Positions 53,751 to 64,000 of a stretch of 64,000 nt of DNA are shown here, piece by piece; within the stretch, counting starts at the first letter, position 1, and every line of letters starts with the position of its first letter. The notes beneath the pieces are model-generated. The model was not told the origin of the DNA, searched no databases, and saw nothing but the letters and a program-made list of their open reading frames with translations. The stretch spans positions 5,270,001 through 5,334,000 of the forward strand of contig JAZAYU010000012.1 in NCBI GenBank assembly GCA_038501625.1. Direction: 5' to 3'. Origin of the DNA: Corbicula japonica. Taxonomy: Eukaryota > Mollusca > Bivalvia > Venerida > Cyrenidae. A program made the translations under genes and the position numbers.

Positions 53751-53893
53751 GTACAAACTCTACTACATTTGTGATGTCTGATCTGGATCTACTCTGGTCA
53801 CTTCTAGGTCAGAAATTACCAAATGATCCAGATCAGGCAATAGGTATGTGCTAAGGCTAATCAAGATCTACACTGGTCACAGATGTGATTAAC
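53751..53893. mobile_element. R1 fragment
   Basis: GTCTGATCTGGATCTACTCT to ATCTACACTGGTCACAGATG; left end missing; abuts R1 copies on both sides. Confidence 0.65.
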
Positions 53894-54109
53894 CCTTTCC
53901 TCCATACATGCGCATTTTTACGCATGTGCGACCAGTGTTGATCCAGATCATCCGGCACATCCGCACTGGTTGCATTTTGGTCAGAAGTAACCTAATGAAT
54001 CAAAAAGTGAACAGTTTAGATCCTGATCAGATGGCACGGATGTGCCGGCTGATCTGGATCTAAACTGTTTTCTCATGCAATAAAGATGTATCTATTGAGG
54101 AAAGGGTTC
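53889..54109. mobile_element. R1 element, near full length
   Basis: TTAACCCTTTCCTCCATACA start; first hairpin partly deleted; second hairpin intact; end GAGGAAAGGGTT. Confidence 0.85.
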
Positions 54110-55043
54110 AAGGGCATTACAAAGAAGAGTTGAAGAGTTGAAAAAATTCTAATCCATTACCTGCACACAGGAATATCAAAGTTAACGAAGCTAATCATCA
54201 GATTGCCGATCATTAGCGAGCAAATACTCACTGGTTATTATGCTTATTGCTTAGCTGTCACATTTCATGTCACAAATGGTCACAGCATCTCTGTCTGTTA
54301 ATGATAGATAATACCAGCTCTCCACTGTGAAGAACAAGTTTGCATTTGTATTTTTCCAAATACCTGTAACGAAAATTACCGAGTCTAGGATATAATTGAT
54401 TAAATGAAGTGTGTAAAACATAAAAAAGTTCTAGCTCTGCATAAATGTTATGGAATTAAATGTATAATAATAATGCTTGTATGATTATGAGTTCACTGTT
54501 TACTGAACATTTCTGAATTTCTGAATGATTGGGACTAAATAATGTAGCGAAAAGTACACAACAATTTGAAGTCTCCAGTGAATTGATTCTGTGTTTCCAA
54601 GATGCTGAAATATTTATTTAGTGTCATTTTACAACAGGTATCAGGAACTTAAGTCAATTTCTACAAGTGGAAATGTTATTTTTGTGCATAAAGTCAAGAT
54701 TTATAAACCTTGAAAGAATTTCGTATGAACCAACATCATCTATGTGTGAAAAGAAATCTAATTAAGTAAAGCTAATAGAATTGTTACATTGTGTCAGTTA
54801 AGTACTGCATGGAAGATTGCAGATAAATTGGCTGCCTTTATCACAGGAAACTATCCTTAAAAGCCATTTTAGGAAACATGGATCAGTCAAGGAAAATGGT
54901 AAGACTTTTTTGTCTGTTTGTTATTTGGTTTGGTAAGATTACACAATTTGGAAACGTAAAATAACTTGTATAACTTGTTAAAGAGTAAAATTGTTCGCTG
55001 AAGAGTTACTTTTCTGATCCTTTTTGGTTTAAGCTGTATATAT
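54110..55043. other. No gene recognised
   Basis: AT-rich. A weak splice-bounded candidate at 54877-54900 (after CCATTTTAG, before GTAAGA) does not continue the PDE2A-like frame convincingly. Confidence 0.45.
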
Positions 55044-55262
55044 TTAACCATTTACTCCATAAATAAAGCCTTATTGCATGGGCAAACAGTTTAGATCAAG
55101 ATCAACCTGCACATCTGATCAGGATCTAAAGTGTTTGCTCTTAGATTCATAAGGTTATTTCTGACCAGGAAGCAAACTTTTTACATCCAGATCAGATGGC
55201 TGATCTGGATCTAAACTGGTCACCCATGCAATAAAAGGCGTATATATGGAGTGAAGCGTTAA
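55044..55262. mobile_element. R1 element
   Basis: TTAACCATTTACTCCATAAA to TATATATGGAGTGAAGCGTTAA-type ends; both hairpins shortened. Confidence 0.8.
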
Positions 55263-56319
55263 AACAGGAGCAGGTTGTTGGGACTGCTTCTACAGTTTAC
55301 TGTGGTATATATTTTGTGAGTTCAATATTTGCATATTTTGCGTAAGGTTATCTGCAAAAAATTCAAATCCCATCAAATTTAACCATACTGTTGTGTGTCC
55401 TGTAAGAATAATAACAATGTAAAATGTGCGTATTTTGGCCTCAGCAAAATGTGATTAAAGGCTTCTATGCAAAATAACTAATACCCCCAAAATTAAGTGA
55501 TACCACTGTATCGGAAAACTGAAATACATGTACTTAGAATTGAGAACCAGTTTAACATACCCAGTCCTACCTGATGTTTGTCATTTTCTTGGATGTTAGC
55601 TAAATATATTTTCAGCCAGAATAAATAATACAGCAAAATCTTTAATATTGGGTGGCATAAAATTTCATGGTTTTCAAGAAAATAGCTTTTTTGTGGGTTC
55701 TAAAATTCAATATATATATTTTTTAAAAGTTTTTTTAGTTTTTTTCTCAAAATAATGGTAGTGTTTTTTATTGATTAACATACTGATCTTTTTATGAGAT
55801 CAGTGAAAATTCATACACAACAAAATTATCAATAAATTTCACAGTAAATTTTAAAGTGTGATTTAAAAAATAACAAATTGTGGCAGAACAAGAATTTAAA
55901 GAAATGTAAACATCTTATCAATATAATCAGTAGAGCAGTAAATGTTTATCATCAAGTTTTGTAATTTGTTTTTGAGGTTATGACAACAACATGATTACAA
56001 GATTTTTTTAAAAAAAATTGTGAAGATAAACATCTAATATCAAACAAACTGAAAAATTAATCATATAAATATTATAAATCTTGTATAAGGTATACTCTGT
56101 TGGTTTGATTTATCTGCTGATTTGTATTTTTGAGAATGCAATATTGTTGCACAAAAATTCATCCCTGGAAAAGTAAATAAAAATGGGAGTAAATTGTTGG
56201 TTGGAATAATTTTATTGCAGGTCTGGATAAAATGCAGATAACTGATTACTAGTGAAGTTTTGAAAAAAAAAATCCTATAATTTCTAAGCACTGTGAGCAT
56301 TAGACTTATTTAAAATTAC
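55263..56319. other. No gene recognised
   Basis: AT-rich; open frame 56061-56300 on the minus strand without motif. Confidence 0.5.
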
Positions 56320-56525
56320 TAGAAACAGACCATGATTAGGTTGCACATTTATGCGGTCTGTGCCCAAGGTCATAAAACTGAGATTGAAGACCATTCTCAA
56401 ACACTAGCATCTGATTGGCTGAAATGGGGACCAGTCACCATTTCAGCCTGTCAGATGCTTGAGATTTGAGACAGGTCTACAGTTTTCTTATGATCTTGGG
56501 CCCTGATCAGGGCTTAAATGGTTTG
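56320..56525. mobile_element. R1 fragment carrying an R2 insertion
   Basis: CATTTATGCGGTCTG before and TGATCAGGGCTTAAATGG after the R2 copy together form one R1 hairpin arm. Confidence 0.7.
56361..56504. mobile_element. R2 palindromic element
   Basis: TGCCCAAGGTCATAAAACTG at the left and TTATGATCTTGGGCCC at the right. Confidence 0.85.
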
Positions 56526-56623
56526 GTATTTGTTTAATAAATTCAGTTAATTAATTTTTGTTAAAGACCCATATAAACAAATCATTGAATGAGCTGAGTT
56601 AAATTGGAAGAAAGGTGAGTCTG

Positions 56624-56843
56624 TTAACCCATATTTACTCCATATATATGCATTTCAACACATTTGCGACCAGTGTAGATCCAGATCAGCTGGCACATCC
56701 ATGCCATCTGATCTGGACCTACACTGGTCGTCACTGTCAAAAATAATATAATGAATCAAAGTGAACAGTTCAGATGTGCCAGCTGCAGTGGATCTACACT
56801 GTTCGCCTTTGGGGTAATAGCCATAGTCTATGGAGAAAAGTGT
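56624..56843. mobile_element. R1 element
   Basis: TTAACCCATATTTACTCCAT start, GACCAGTGTAGATCCAGATC, second hairpin shortened; right end decayed (GGAGAAAAGTGT). Confidence 0.8.
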
Positions 56844-57429
56844 CTAGTTCCTTGTATCACATACTTAAGAAGATTTAAATGCAGCAAACTGCAATGGCAA
56901 GTTTTAAATCAGTTTCTTAGTTATTGTGATTAATGAATTAGTAACTACCTTAGGTAATTCTAATTATTAATTTTTCATTTGTTGAAAGCACTGAAATGCA
57001 ATGCAGCAAGAATAATAGTCGATGTAAGAAACAGTGCTTTATTTTGTTTGCCATAATTTAAATCTCTTGAAAAGCAGTAGATCAGTTGTAATTGTTTTTC
57101 AGTATGTCCAAACTGTTTTCCTGTTTAACTTTCTTAGGCATTACCCAAAAGTCCTTGCCTAGAAGTTTTTTAAGTTGAAAAGTTCCATAATGACCAACAC
57201 TTTCGTTGTGCTGGCAAGGTATTGCAGCTTTAATGTATATGTCATAAATAGCAACAGCAAAATGAATAAATCATATTTTCACTTATCTTGTATTTTACTG
57301 CTTGAAAGTTTTTGGATCCTGTCTAAAAACATGTGCTGTGGCTTTACTAAAACAATTAATGTATAATTTGGAAAATAAGCTCATAAACAAAAATAAACGC
57401 ATACTGAAAATAAGCACATATTTCTCCTA

Positions 57430-57540
57430 CGGTTCATGCAGATTGGACGTGCACGCGAGAGCTGGCAAATCCATAAAGCGCGCTAGCGCTTTATTGTAAA
57501 TTTGCCAGCTCTCGCGTGCACGTCCAATCTGCATGAACCG
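57430..57540. repeat. Perfect 41-bp inverted repeat hairpin
   Basis: Arms 57430-57470 and 57500-57540 are exact complements (starting CGGTTCATGCAGATTGGACG) around a 29-bp loop that itself holds AAAGCGC/GCGCTTT. The hairpin is CpG-rich in an AT-rich setting; probably a small MITE or hairpin-forming element. Confidence 0.95.
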
Positions 57541-58739
57541 CACCAAAATAAGAATCATTACTTATATTTACATTTTATTCATTTTTTTCTATAAATAAAC
57601 TTAAGTTGAATGCTTTCAAAAATTAGTATTAAGTGAAAAGGGGGAGTAATACGTGGGAGTTTTCAATAGTAACAGCCATGACGTTACTGACGTCATTACG
57701 GGTCATGCAAAATGAACAGAAGTTTTTTAAACGAAAAAATCAATAGGAATGTAAATATTCAGGAATAAAAAGGATGTTTTTGCATTCATTGGAAATGAAA
57801 CATTTTATTTCTTTTTGCTGTAACACTTTATTAACCTAATTTTTTTTCAGTGATTGATGAACACAATAATCCTATAAAAAGAGTGCTATTTTATAACTTT
57901 AAGTGGTAAAAGATAAAATTACAAGTAATTGAATTGCACAACATGCCATAATTGAAATATAGTACTTTACAGAATATAAAAAGCACAAGGCTTCGTTGTA
58001 TCCCAATTAATGTCACATAATATGCGGTCCACCAGAGCTAAATATAGAGAAAACATTTTTGGAATCGTAATAATGGCTCTGTTTTTATGTTAGATGTCAG
58101 CTGACATCAGTTAATTGGCTCAGTAATATAATTTACATGACATTTTTAAGCCTTATTTATGGAGACTTGGGTCTTCAGATTCTATAATTATCCCTGATAT
58201 TTTTTCTTTCACTTGATGGTAAACGATATGTAAGTTTCATTAGACGAAACACCATCTCCATCAAATATTGTGTATGTAATGCTTGCGAAATTGAGAATAA
58301 TCATTTAGTTCTTTCTTCCAAACATATTGTGTATTTGGGGAATAATTATTTGGCAACTTCTTTATTCCAGGAAATAAATAGAAGTTGTACAAACATTAAA
58401 CAACCCAAGATGTCTATCAAAAGTAAACCAGGAAACCTAAAAATGCCAAGTTGCAGAAAAGTTTTTTTATGTACACTTCCGTTTTGGGCACTTTACAAAG
58501 TCAAGGGGTAGCACCCAGTGAAATGCTGATGAACAATATTTGAAAAATTTGGATCAGTATCATCTTTGAATCACATACTGTCAGAACAGTTAGTTGCACA
58601 AAAGCTTTGATTTCTTTTCAATGAATAGCTTAACAGAAATTAGTTCAGAGGACTGACTGCAAAACAGTTTAAATTTTAAAATGTTTCTTTCTTGCATTTT
58701 TTAATGATCTCATATTTAATTGCTAAGATATCTGGAGTA
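57541..58739. other. No gene recognised
   Basis: AT-rich. An acceptor-like TTTATTCCAG at about 58371 opens a 46-codon frame (58374-58511) without a donor or known motif. Confidence 0.45.
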
Positions 58740-59151
58740 AATTCACTGGGGTCAGGGTCAAGGTAACTGTTTCTATAAAAAGAAAGTTCTATATCTGGAT
58801 AATAACTTTAGAATGGTTTGAGCTATTCCTATTAAACTTGGTGAGTACCGGTAGATAGGTTGTGTTGAGACCTTGACAAGGATTGAACAAGGTCAGTAGG
58901 ATTGTCAGAAAGAGTGCGATCCTGACCAAACGTGGTAAAGTTAGCTTATTGAGACATTGCTTGCAATTGCACTTGAGGTGACTGGGGTCAAGGTCACTGT
59001 TCATATAAATAAAAATTCCTTATCTGGACAGTAATTTGAACTTAGCACACCAAACAACTTGTTGTGTATGTAGCCTGTTTTGAAAACTTTTTGAGTACTT
59101 TATACTTGGGGTCACTGGGGTCAAGGTCACTGTCAGTGACAGAAATGTTTT
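58740..59151. repeat. Degenerate repeat with GGGGTCAAGGTCACTG words
   Basis: CACTGGGGTCAGGGTCAAGG, GACTGGGGTCAAGGTCACTG and CACTGGGGTCAAGGTCACTG recur at about 58746, 58980 and 59113, within diverged units of 130-230 bp. Confidence 0.7.
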
Positions 59152-59300
59152 CTTGTTAAATCATTTCCTAATTGAATACTTTGAACAATCTTGGTCTGTT
59201 TCGGAAATATTACTGTCTAAAATGTTATCTTGTTAAATCATTTCCTAATTGCATACTTTGGACAATCTTGGTCAGTCTCGGAAATATTACTGTCTAAAAT
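59152..59300. repeat. 76-bp tandem duplication
   Basis: CTTGTTAAATCATTTCCTAA to GGAAATATTACTGTCTAAAA occurs twice with few differences. Confidence 0.9.
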
Positions 59301-59769
59301 TTTAAGGATTGTGTTGGACATTCTGCTGTTGTTTTTTATGACCAAAAAAAAACAAGTTTCCTCTGCCAGACTCAGTTAGCCTGCTGCGGTTGTATTTCCT
59401 CCTATTTAACATCTCATTTCTGTCAAACAATACAAACAATAACTTGATTATCATTTGACAACAGTTACTGCATTGTCAGTAGTAAGCAATATTGGAATGG
59501 CATGCATGCCAGCAGTGTTGACAATGTGACTTGATGTAAATAAGTAATGAGAAAATAACTCTAGTTGATTGATTGCTGGGCAGATTATCTCTGATTGATA
59601 TTGCTGTAACAGTCTGCAAAGAGATAGATGGGTAAAAAAAAATAAGGACGGAAGTTAGACGTACGGGAAATAAATTAAACAGGACTTTGATACTGATGAG
59701 ACTCGGTTAAAGTACAGTAAGTTTTGAATATGAAGAGTGAGGCTTTCAATAAAGTGTCTACGGTTATAC

Positions 59770-60175
59770 AGTAAAACCCTTTTTAAGACCACCCCAAAAT
59801 TAAGACCACCCAGGTAATAAGACCTCTCCGATAATAGGACTACTATTTTTTTTGTCCCTTTTAACCCTTTCCTCCATAAATACGCATGTTTACGCATTTT
59901 CCATGCCGTCTGATCAGGATCTGCACTGGTCACATTTTGGTCAGAAATAACCTTACGAATCAAAAAGCAAACAGTGCAGATCCTGATCAGACTGCACAAA
60001 TGTGCCGCCTTATCTGGATCTACACTGTCCATCCACTCAATAAAGGTGATTCTATGGAAAGGGTTAACAGATTTCCAATATTTACCACCCTGGGATTTAA
60101 ACATCCTGTAACAATGGAGACAACTTTTGTCCAGTTGCAGAAGTTGTCATAAAAGACAGGTTTTACCGGACCCCT
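59770..60175. repeat. Dispersed repeat with AAGACCACC words, host of an R1 insertion
   Basis: ACAGTAAAACCCTTTTTAAG at the left and AAGACAGGTTTTACCGGA at the right look like decayed inverted ends; R1 at 59861-60067 sits between them. Confidence 0.5.
59861..60067. mobile_element. R1 element, internally shortened
   Basis: TTAACCCTTTCCTCCATAAA to TATGGAAAGGGTTAA; first hairpin missing its left half. Confidence 0.85.
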
Positions 60176-60183
60176 TCACACAC

Positions 60184-60470
60184 TTAAATTTGGCATTTGG
60201 GCCATAACTTTGATAAAATTTGGCACTTGGGCCATAACTGATAAAATTTGGCATATGGGCCAAGAACTTTAATAAAATTTGGCACCAATGAGCCATAACT
60301 TTGATCAAATTTGACACTTGGGCCATTACTTTGATAAGCCATTGCTTTCACTTGAGCCATAACTTTGATCAAATTTGGCACGGGCCATTACTTTGATAAA
60401 ATTTAACAATTAACTGATAGAATTTGACATTTTGACCATTACTTTGATAAAAATTGGAACTTGTGCCATA
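60184..60470. repeat. Tandem repeat, unit about 30 bp
   Basis: AAATTTGGCACTTGGGCCAT plus AACTTTGATA, about nine units with indels. Confidence 0.9.
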
Positions 60471-60603
60471 ACTTCGAAACTAATAAAAGCTGCAAATGAT
60501 ATTGGCATGGTCATTAATTCACTTCTTTGTTTGTTATTATACATGGTGTAATTTTGCTGGGGTTTAAATCCGTGCATTTGCTCTACAGTGAACTACACCA
60601 AAT

Positions 60604-60684
60604 TTAACCTTTGCTCCATACACCTTTATTGTGGATCTGGATCTACACTGCATTAAAGTGCTTATATATGGAGAAAAGGGTTAA
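60604..60684. mobile_element. R1 deletion derivative, 81 bp
   Basis: TTAACCTTTGCTCCATACAC at the left, GTGGATCTGGATCTACACTG, and GGAGAAAAGGGTTAA at the right: both termini kept, interior lost. Confidence 0.8.
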
Positions 60685-60709
60685 ATGCCTGCATTTACGC
60701 TATCGTGAA

Positions 60710-60945
60710 TTGCCGCCAAAGTGTTGGTCTTTGATACATCAGTTTGTCAGTGATGTTCAGTCAAAGACAAGTTAAAATACCCCCCCCCCCTTCCCCCCTC
60801 AGCGCACGAATATTAATAAAACACTGTTAATCTTCTATGAGCACCAACTATCCATTATATATCAGTTATGCTGTAAATAACTGCCACCAAAGTGTTGGTC
60901 TTTGATACATCAGTTGTCAGGAATTTTTCAGTCAAAGGCCAGTTA
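60710..60945. repeat. Direct duplication and poly-C tract
   Basis: CCAAAGTGTTGGTCTTTGAT with following sequence occurs near 60717 and 60889; a C run lies at 60780-60798. Confidence 0.85.
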
Positions 60946-61628
60946 ATTAACATGTTGAGGCAAGGGTAATTTCAGTGTTAGGATAAAAAGATATTGGGAA
61001 ATTAGAAAGCAATTAGGGATATGTTGCAGAGTTATCCAAGCATTCTGCAGTTCAAAAGATGGAAATGTATAGCAGTACACAATCAATACCAATAAATATA
61101 GATCCATTAAGGCTGTTGCTGCCAGCATTTTAGGACTTCACTGAAATCAAGAAAAAAAAACATGTTTAGAAATTGATTATTATATTCAGGGAATCAGAAA
61201 GACAGAATGTTTCAGAAATCATTTCGCTGAAAAAAATGTAACTTACACGAACCTGCTAACGCTGTGGACATAAAGAATATTAAAGATAAAATAATACAGA
61301 AAATTGAATCATCGAAAACTTAATTGGATTTGTTTTTTTGTGAAACGAGCTAATCCTGTAATAAGAAATAGTGAAACAACAACAAAGTTATAAGTTATAG
61401 AGAGACCAGGGTTACAAAAGTATCAAGAAAAATTTCCAGTACTGTAATCTTCAGACAATTATGTTTCTTTGCTTTGAAGAACAAAATGAAGTCTTCAGTA
61501 ATGCAATTGAAACCAATTACAAAGTAGACATTCTCCAGGAGGCTTTGTATCATAGTTGACAGTTAATTTTCTGTCTTTGATCAACAGTCTGAGAAACAAT
61601 AGCTCTGTTTACTGACAGACCTTAATGC
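60946..61628. other. No gene recognised
   Basis: AT-rich, no motif or repeat. Confidence 0.5.
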
Positions 61629-61869
61629 TTAACCCTTTCTTCCATAGACACACTTTTATTGCGTAGGCAAACAGTATAGATCCAGATCAGCCGCAACATC
61701 TGTGCCATCTGATCAGGATCTGCAATTTTCACTTTATGATTAGTTAAGTAATTTCTGACCAAAATGCGACCAGTGCTGAACCTGATCAGACAGCACGGAT
61801 GTGCCAGCTGATCTGGATCTAAACTGTTCGCCCATGCTATAAAGGTGTTTCTATGGAGGAAATGGTTAA
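61629..61869. mobile_element. R1 element, near full length
   Basis: TTAACCCTTTCTTCCATAG to ATGGAGGAAATGGTTAA; both hairpins; same orientation as the 50987 copy. Confidence 0.88.
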
Positions 61870-62393
61870 GGGATTGGTGCCATTTGCCTCTTTTTTATGT
61901 TAGATCCAAGGCATTTCAGCCATTCAAAATTTATTAGCTACAGATTATTTACTACAAATTTCGATTTCAATTAGATTTTGACCCAGCCAACAACCTCCGT
62001 AAACAACTGTTGCACTGCAGCACTTCAAATAACGCAGATCTTGTTTTTTGTCAAGCGACGACTGTTAGAACTGCCGCTCCAATCAAAATATGCTGTGTTT
62101 AACTTGCAAATTACATTTTGCTGTCAAATCAATTTTTTGTAGCTGTGGGTTCATTCCCATTGCAGATGTTGAAACTATAACAAAAGGCGTGGCTTACAGT
62201 AAAGTCACCTTTAGGCGTGATTAAATATGAACAATGTTCTGTCAAGGATACTTTCCCGCTCGAAAATATCAGTCGCCATGCATCGTGTTTGATGTTTTGG
62301 AGGAATCTAAAATCTAACTGAAATCGAAATTTGTAGTAGCTTCCTCTCTCAGGACCTTAACATTACTGAAACAGATATTCCATGTGCAACCAG
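61870..62393. other. No gene recognised
   Basis: No splice-bounded exon or repeat recognised. Confidence 0.5.
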
Positions 62394-62540
62394 TGCCCAA
62401 GATCATAAAAATAAATCTGGAGATCAGTCTCAAATCTCAAGCATCTGAAACGCTGAAATGACGACAAGTCGCCATTTCAGCCAATCAGATCCTTGAGATT
62501 TGAGACTGATCTCAAAACTTAGTTTTATGATCTTGGGCCT
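62394..62540. mobile_element. R2 palindromic element
   Basis: GTGCCCAAGATCATAAAAAT at the left, TTTTATGATCTTGGGCCT at the right. Confidence 0.88.
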
Positions 62541-62690
62541 AGGGTAGATCCAGATCATCCTACACTTGTGAAGTATGATTTGGATCTACATAGTGAGTGT
62601 TCAGTTCTTGGTAAGAAAAAATGTAATGAATCTGAAAGCAAAAGGTGTAGATCATGATCAGATAGGCAGATCTGGATTGAAACTGGTCAG
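62541..62690. mobile_element. R1 fragment
   Basis: GGTAGATCCAGATCATCCTA and GTAGATCATGATCAGATAGG; R2 at 62394 lies at its left side, following CATGTGCAACCA, which is R1-like. Confidence 0.65.
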
Positions 62691-63110
62691 CTGTTCTATC
62701 TTTCTATCTTTTAAGCTGAAACTTTACAGGGGTTAAAGGTTTGTAATAACATAAATTACTTATAAAATATAAAATAATTTGCTTTCCATAGGAAGTTCTA
62801 TGGTTGGATTTTCCTACCCCTTCAATAATTTTTTATTTTTTTTAATGCTTTGCAGAACATTTGACTATTATTGAAATACATGTATATATGTAGTTTTACT
62901 TTGAAATACTTTTTCCCTGAACCATTTGTTGGCAGATAACGTACTTGTATGTCAAGGCAGAAACTGAAAAAATTAAATACCAGTTATTTTTGTATACAAC
63001 TGTTATTCAGCCAAGAAGAAATATTACCTGGCATTTTAAGTATTTACCTATTTGTTCTTGAAAATCTATTATAAATTATTAGTCGGGCATTTTTACTTTT
63101 CCTTAGTAAG
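62691..63110. other. No gene recognised
   Basis: AT-rich, no motif. Confidence 0.5.
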
Positions 63111-63116
63111 TTATTA

Positions 63117-63355
63117 TGGGGATATTAAGTTCTTGTTTGGCATTGTCCATGAATCTGTCTTTGGTCAACCATTGTTAGGGGATATTAAGTTCTTGCCTAG
63201 CATTGTCCATGCATCTGTCTTTGGTCAACCATTGTTAGGGGATATTAAGTTCTTGCCTAGCATTGTCCATGCATCTGTCTTTGGTCAACCATTGTTAGGG
63301 GATATTAAGTTCTTGCCTAGCATTGTCCATGCATCTGTCTTTGGTCAACCATTGT
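63117..63355. repeat. 60-bp tandem repeat, 4 copies
   Basis: Units start at 63121, 63181, 63241 and 63301 (GATATTAAGTTCTTGCCTAG...). Copies 2 and 3 are identical and copy 4 is identical over its length. Because 60 is divisible by 3, the plus frame stays open and repeats GDIKFLPSIVHASVFGQPLL. Confidence 0.95.
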
Positions 63356-63467
63356 TTGTGAATACCATGAAAGCCCCAACTTTTGTTCTGTGCCCATGTT
63401 TGTCATAATGACATCTTAGATAAGTTGAAAGCTTGGTTATTAGGGGTCAGATAATAGGCCACCTAAG

Positions 63468-63609
63468 TTAACCCTTTCCTGTATAGACACACCTTTATTG
63501 CTAGGGCGAACAGTTTAGATCCAGATCAGCCGGCACAGATGTCTGGATGATCTGGATCTACACTGGTCACACATGCGTAAAAATGCGTATATATCAAGGA
63601 AAGGGTTAA
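63468..63609. mobile_element. R1 deletion derivative, 142 bp
   Basis: TTAACCCTTTCCTGTATAGA to TATATCAAGGAAAGGGTTAA-type end; it keeps the left part of one hairpin and the right part of the other. Confidence 0.88.
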
Positions 63610-63649
63610 AAAAAATCGTGTTGATTCATTAAAGGCAACATTGTCATTT

Positions 63650-64000
63650 GTTATTGTCATAAACTTTGCTCATAATGATAATCTGGATGATATCTATGTC
63701 ATATTCCGCACTAGGTCAATTTGGCTCCAGAAACATTTTTACCTGATTGTCATCAAACTTTATGAGAAAGTATATGTTAATCTGCATGATATCTATGATG
63801 TCATATTCTAAACTGGGTCAACAGTGGTAAAAACTAGGTCATCATGTTAGATTAAAAAAAATTCCTTTTTTACACAACAGTGGCCCCTTTTAAGTCATAT
63901 GATTATCATCAAACTTGCTCAGAATGGTTGAATATTATGGCATATGAGTTTGAAACTGAATCTTCCAGAGTCTAAAAGTAGGTCAAAGGTAACATTTTTT
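63650..64000. repeat. Degenerate repeat with GATATCTATG...AGGTCA units
   Basis: CATCAAACTT, TGATATCTATG and CTAGGTCAA/TGGGTCAAC words recur every 115-120 bp and continue to the window edge. Confidence 0.6.

Noticed and set aside
54877..54900. Small exon between CCATTTTAG and GTAAGA
   Set aside because: The encoded residues do not continue the closing helix of a GAF domain; too short to support.
55263..64000. Remaining PDE2A exons (GAF-B and catalytic HD motifs)
   Set aside because: I looked for splice-bounded frames and the conserved HNxxH-type metal site and found none.

Overview
This is animal nuclear DNA: AT-rich, with short coding exons bounded by GT/AG splice sites, long introns, microsatellites and dense interspersed repeats. 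A lophotrochozoan, most likely a marine bivalve, is my best guess. That rests on overall character and on the kinds of genes seen (an invertebrate tandem-CARD gene and a PDE2A-like gene); no marker gene proves it.

Region 1 (about 1-8,000) carries two genes on the minus strand. Six exons between 674 and 4,683 join in frame into 375 open codons. They encode the second half of one CARD, a complete second CARD and a long polar Ser/Thr/Pro linker, which is the N-terminal layout of a RIG-I-like cytosolic RNA sensor. The helicase part would lie to the left of the window. Three exons between 6,968 and 8,001 form the 3' end of an unidentified gene whose tail is rich in tyrosine motifs.

Region 2 (about 8,000-24,800) has no convincing host gene. 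It holds a frameshifted Tc1-type transposase, a Tc1/mariner-sized element with 29-bp terminal repeats and TA duplications, two large foldback elements (about 700 bp each), a reverse-transcriptase remnant, tRNA-like fragments and many copies of a repeat (R4) that ends in a conserved ATATGCATAT palindrome.

Region 3 (about 24,850-41,131) is a plus-strand gene. Seven exons join into 180 open codons: an N-terminal tail followed by a GAF domain that resembles GAF-A of cGMP-stimulated phosphodiesterase PDE2A. A TATA-like box precedes the proposed first exon. The remaining exons were not found and may lie beyond the right edge or in the long repeat-filled stretch to 64,000.

Region 4 (about 41,132-64,000, and the PDE introns) is dominated by mobile DNA. 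The main family, R1, is a roughly 242-bp element flanked by TTAA with ends CCCTTT/AAAGGG and two internal hairpins; about 33 full, partial or internally deleted copies are visible. A second family, R2, is a roughly 145-bp near-perfect palindrome that often sits inside R1. Two larger elements have perfect 8-bp target duplications typical of the hAT superfamily. Several minisatellites occur, one apparently expanded inside an R1 copy and one carrying an R1 insertion. No rRNA gene, CRISPR array or bacterial-type operon is present.
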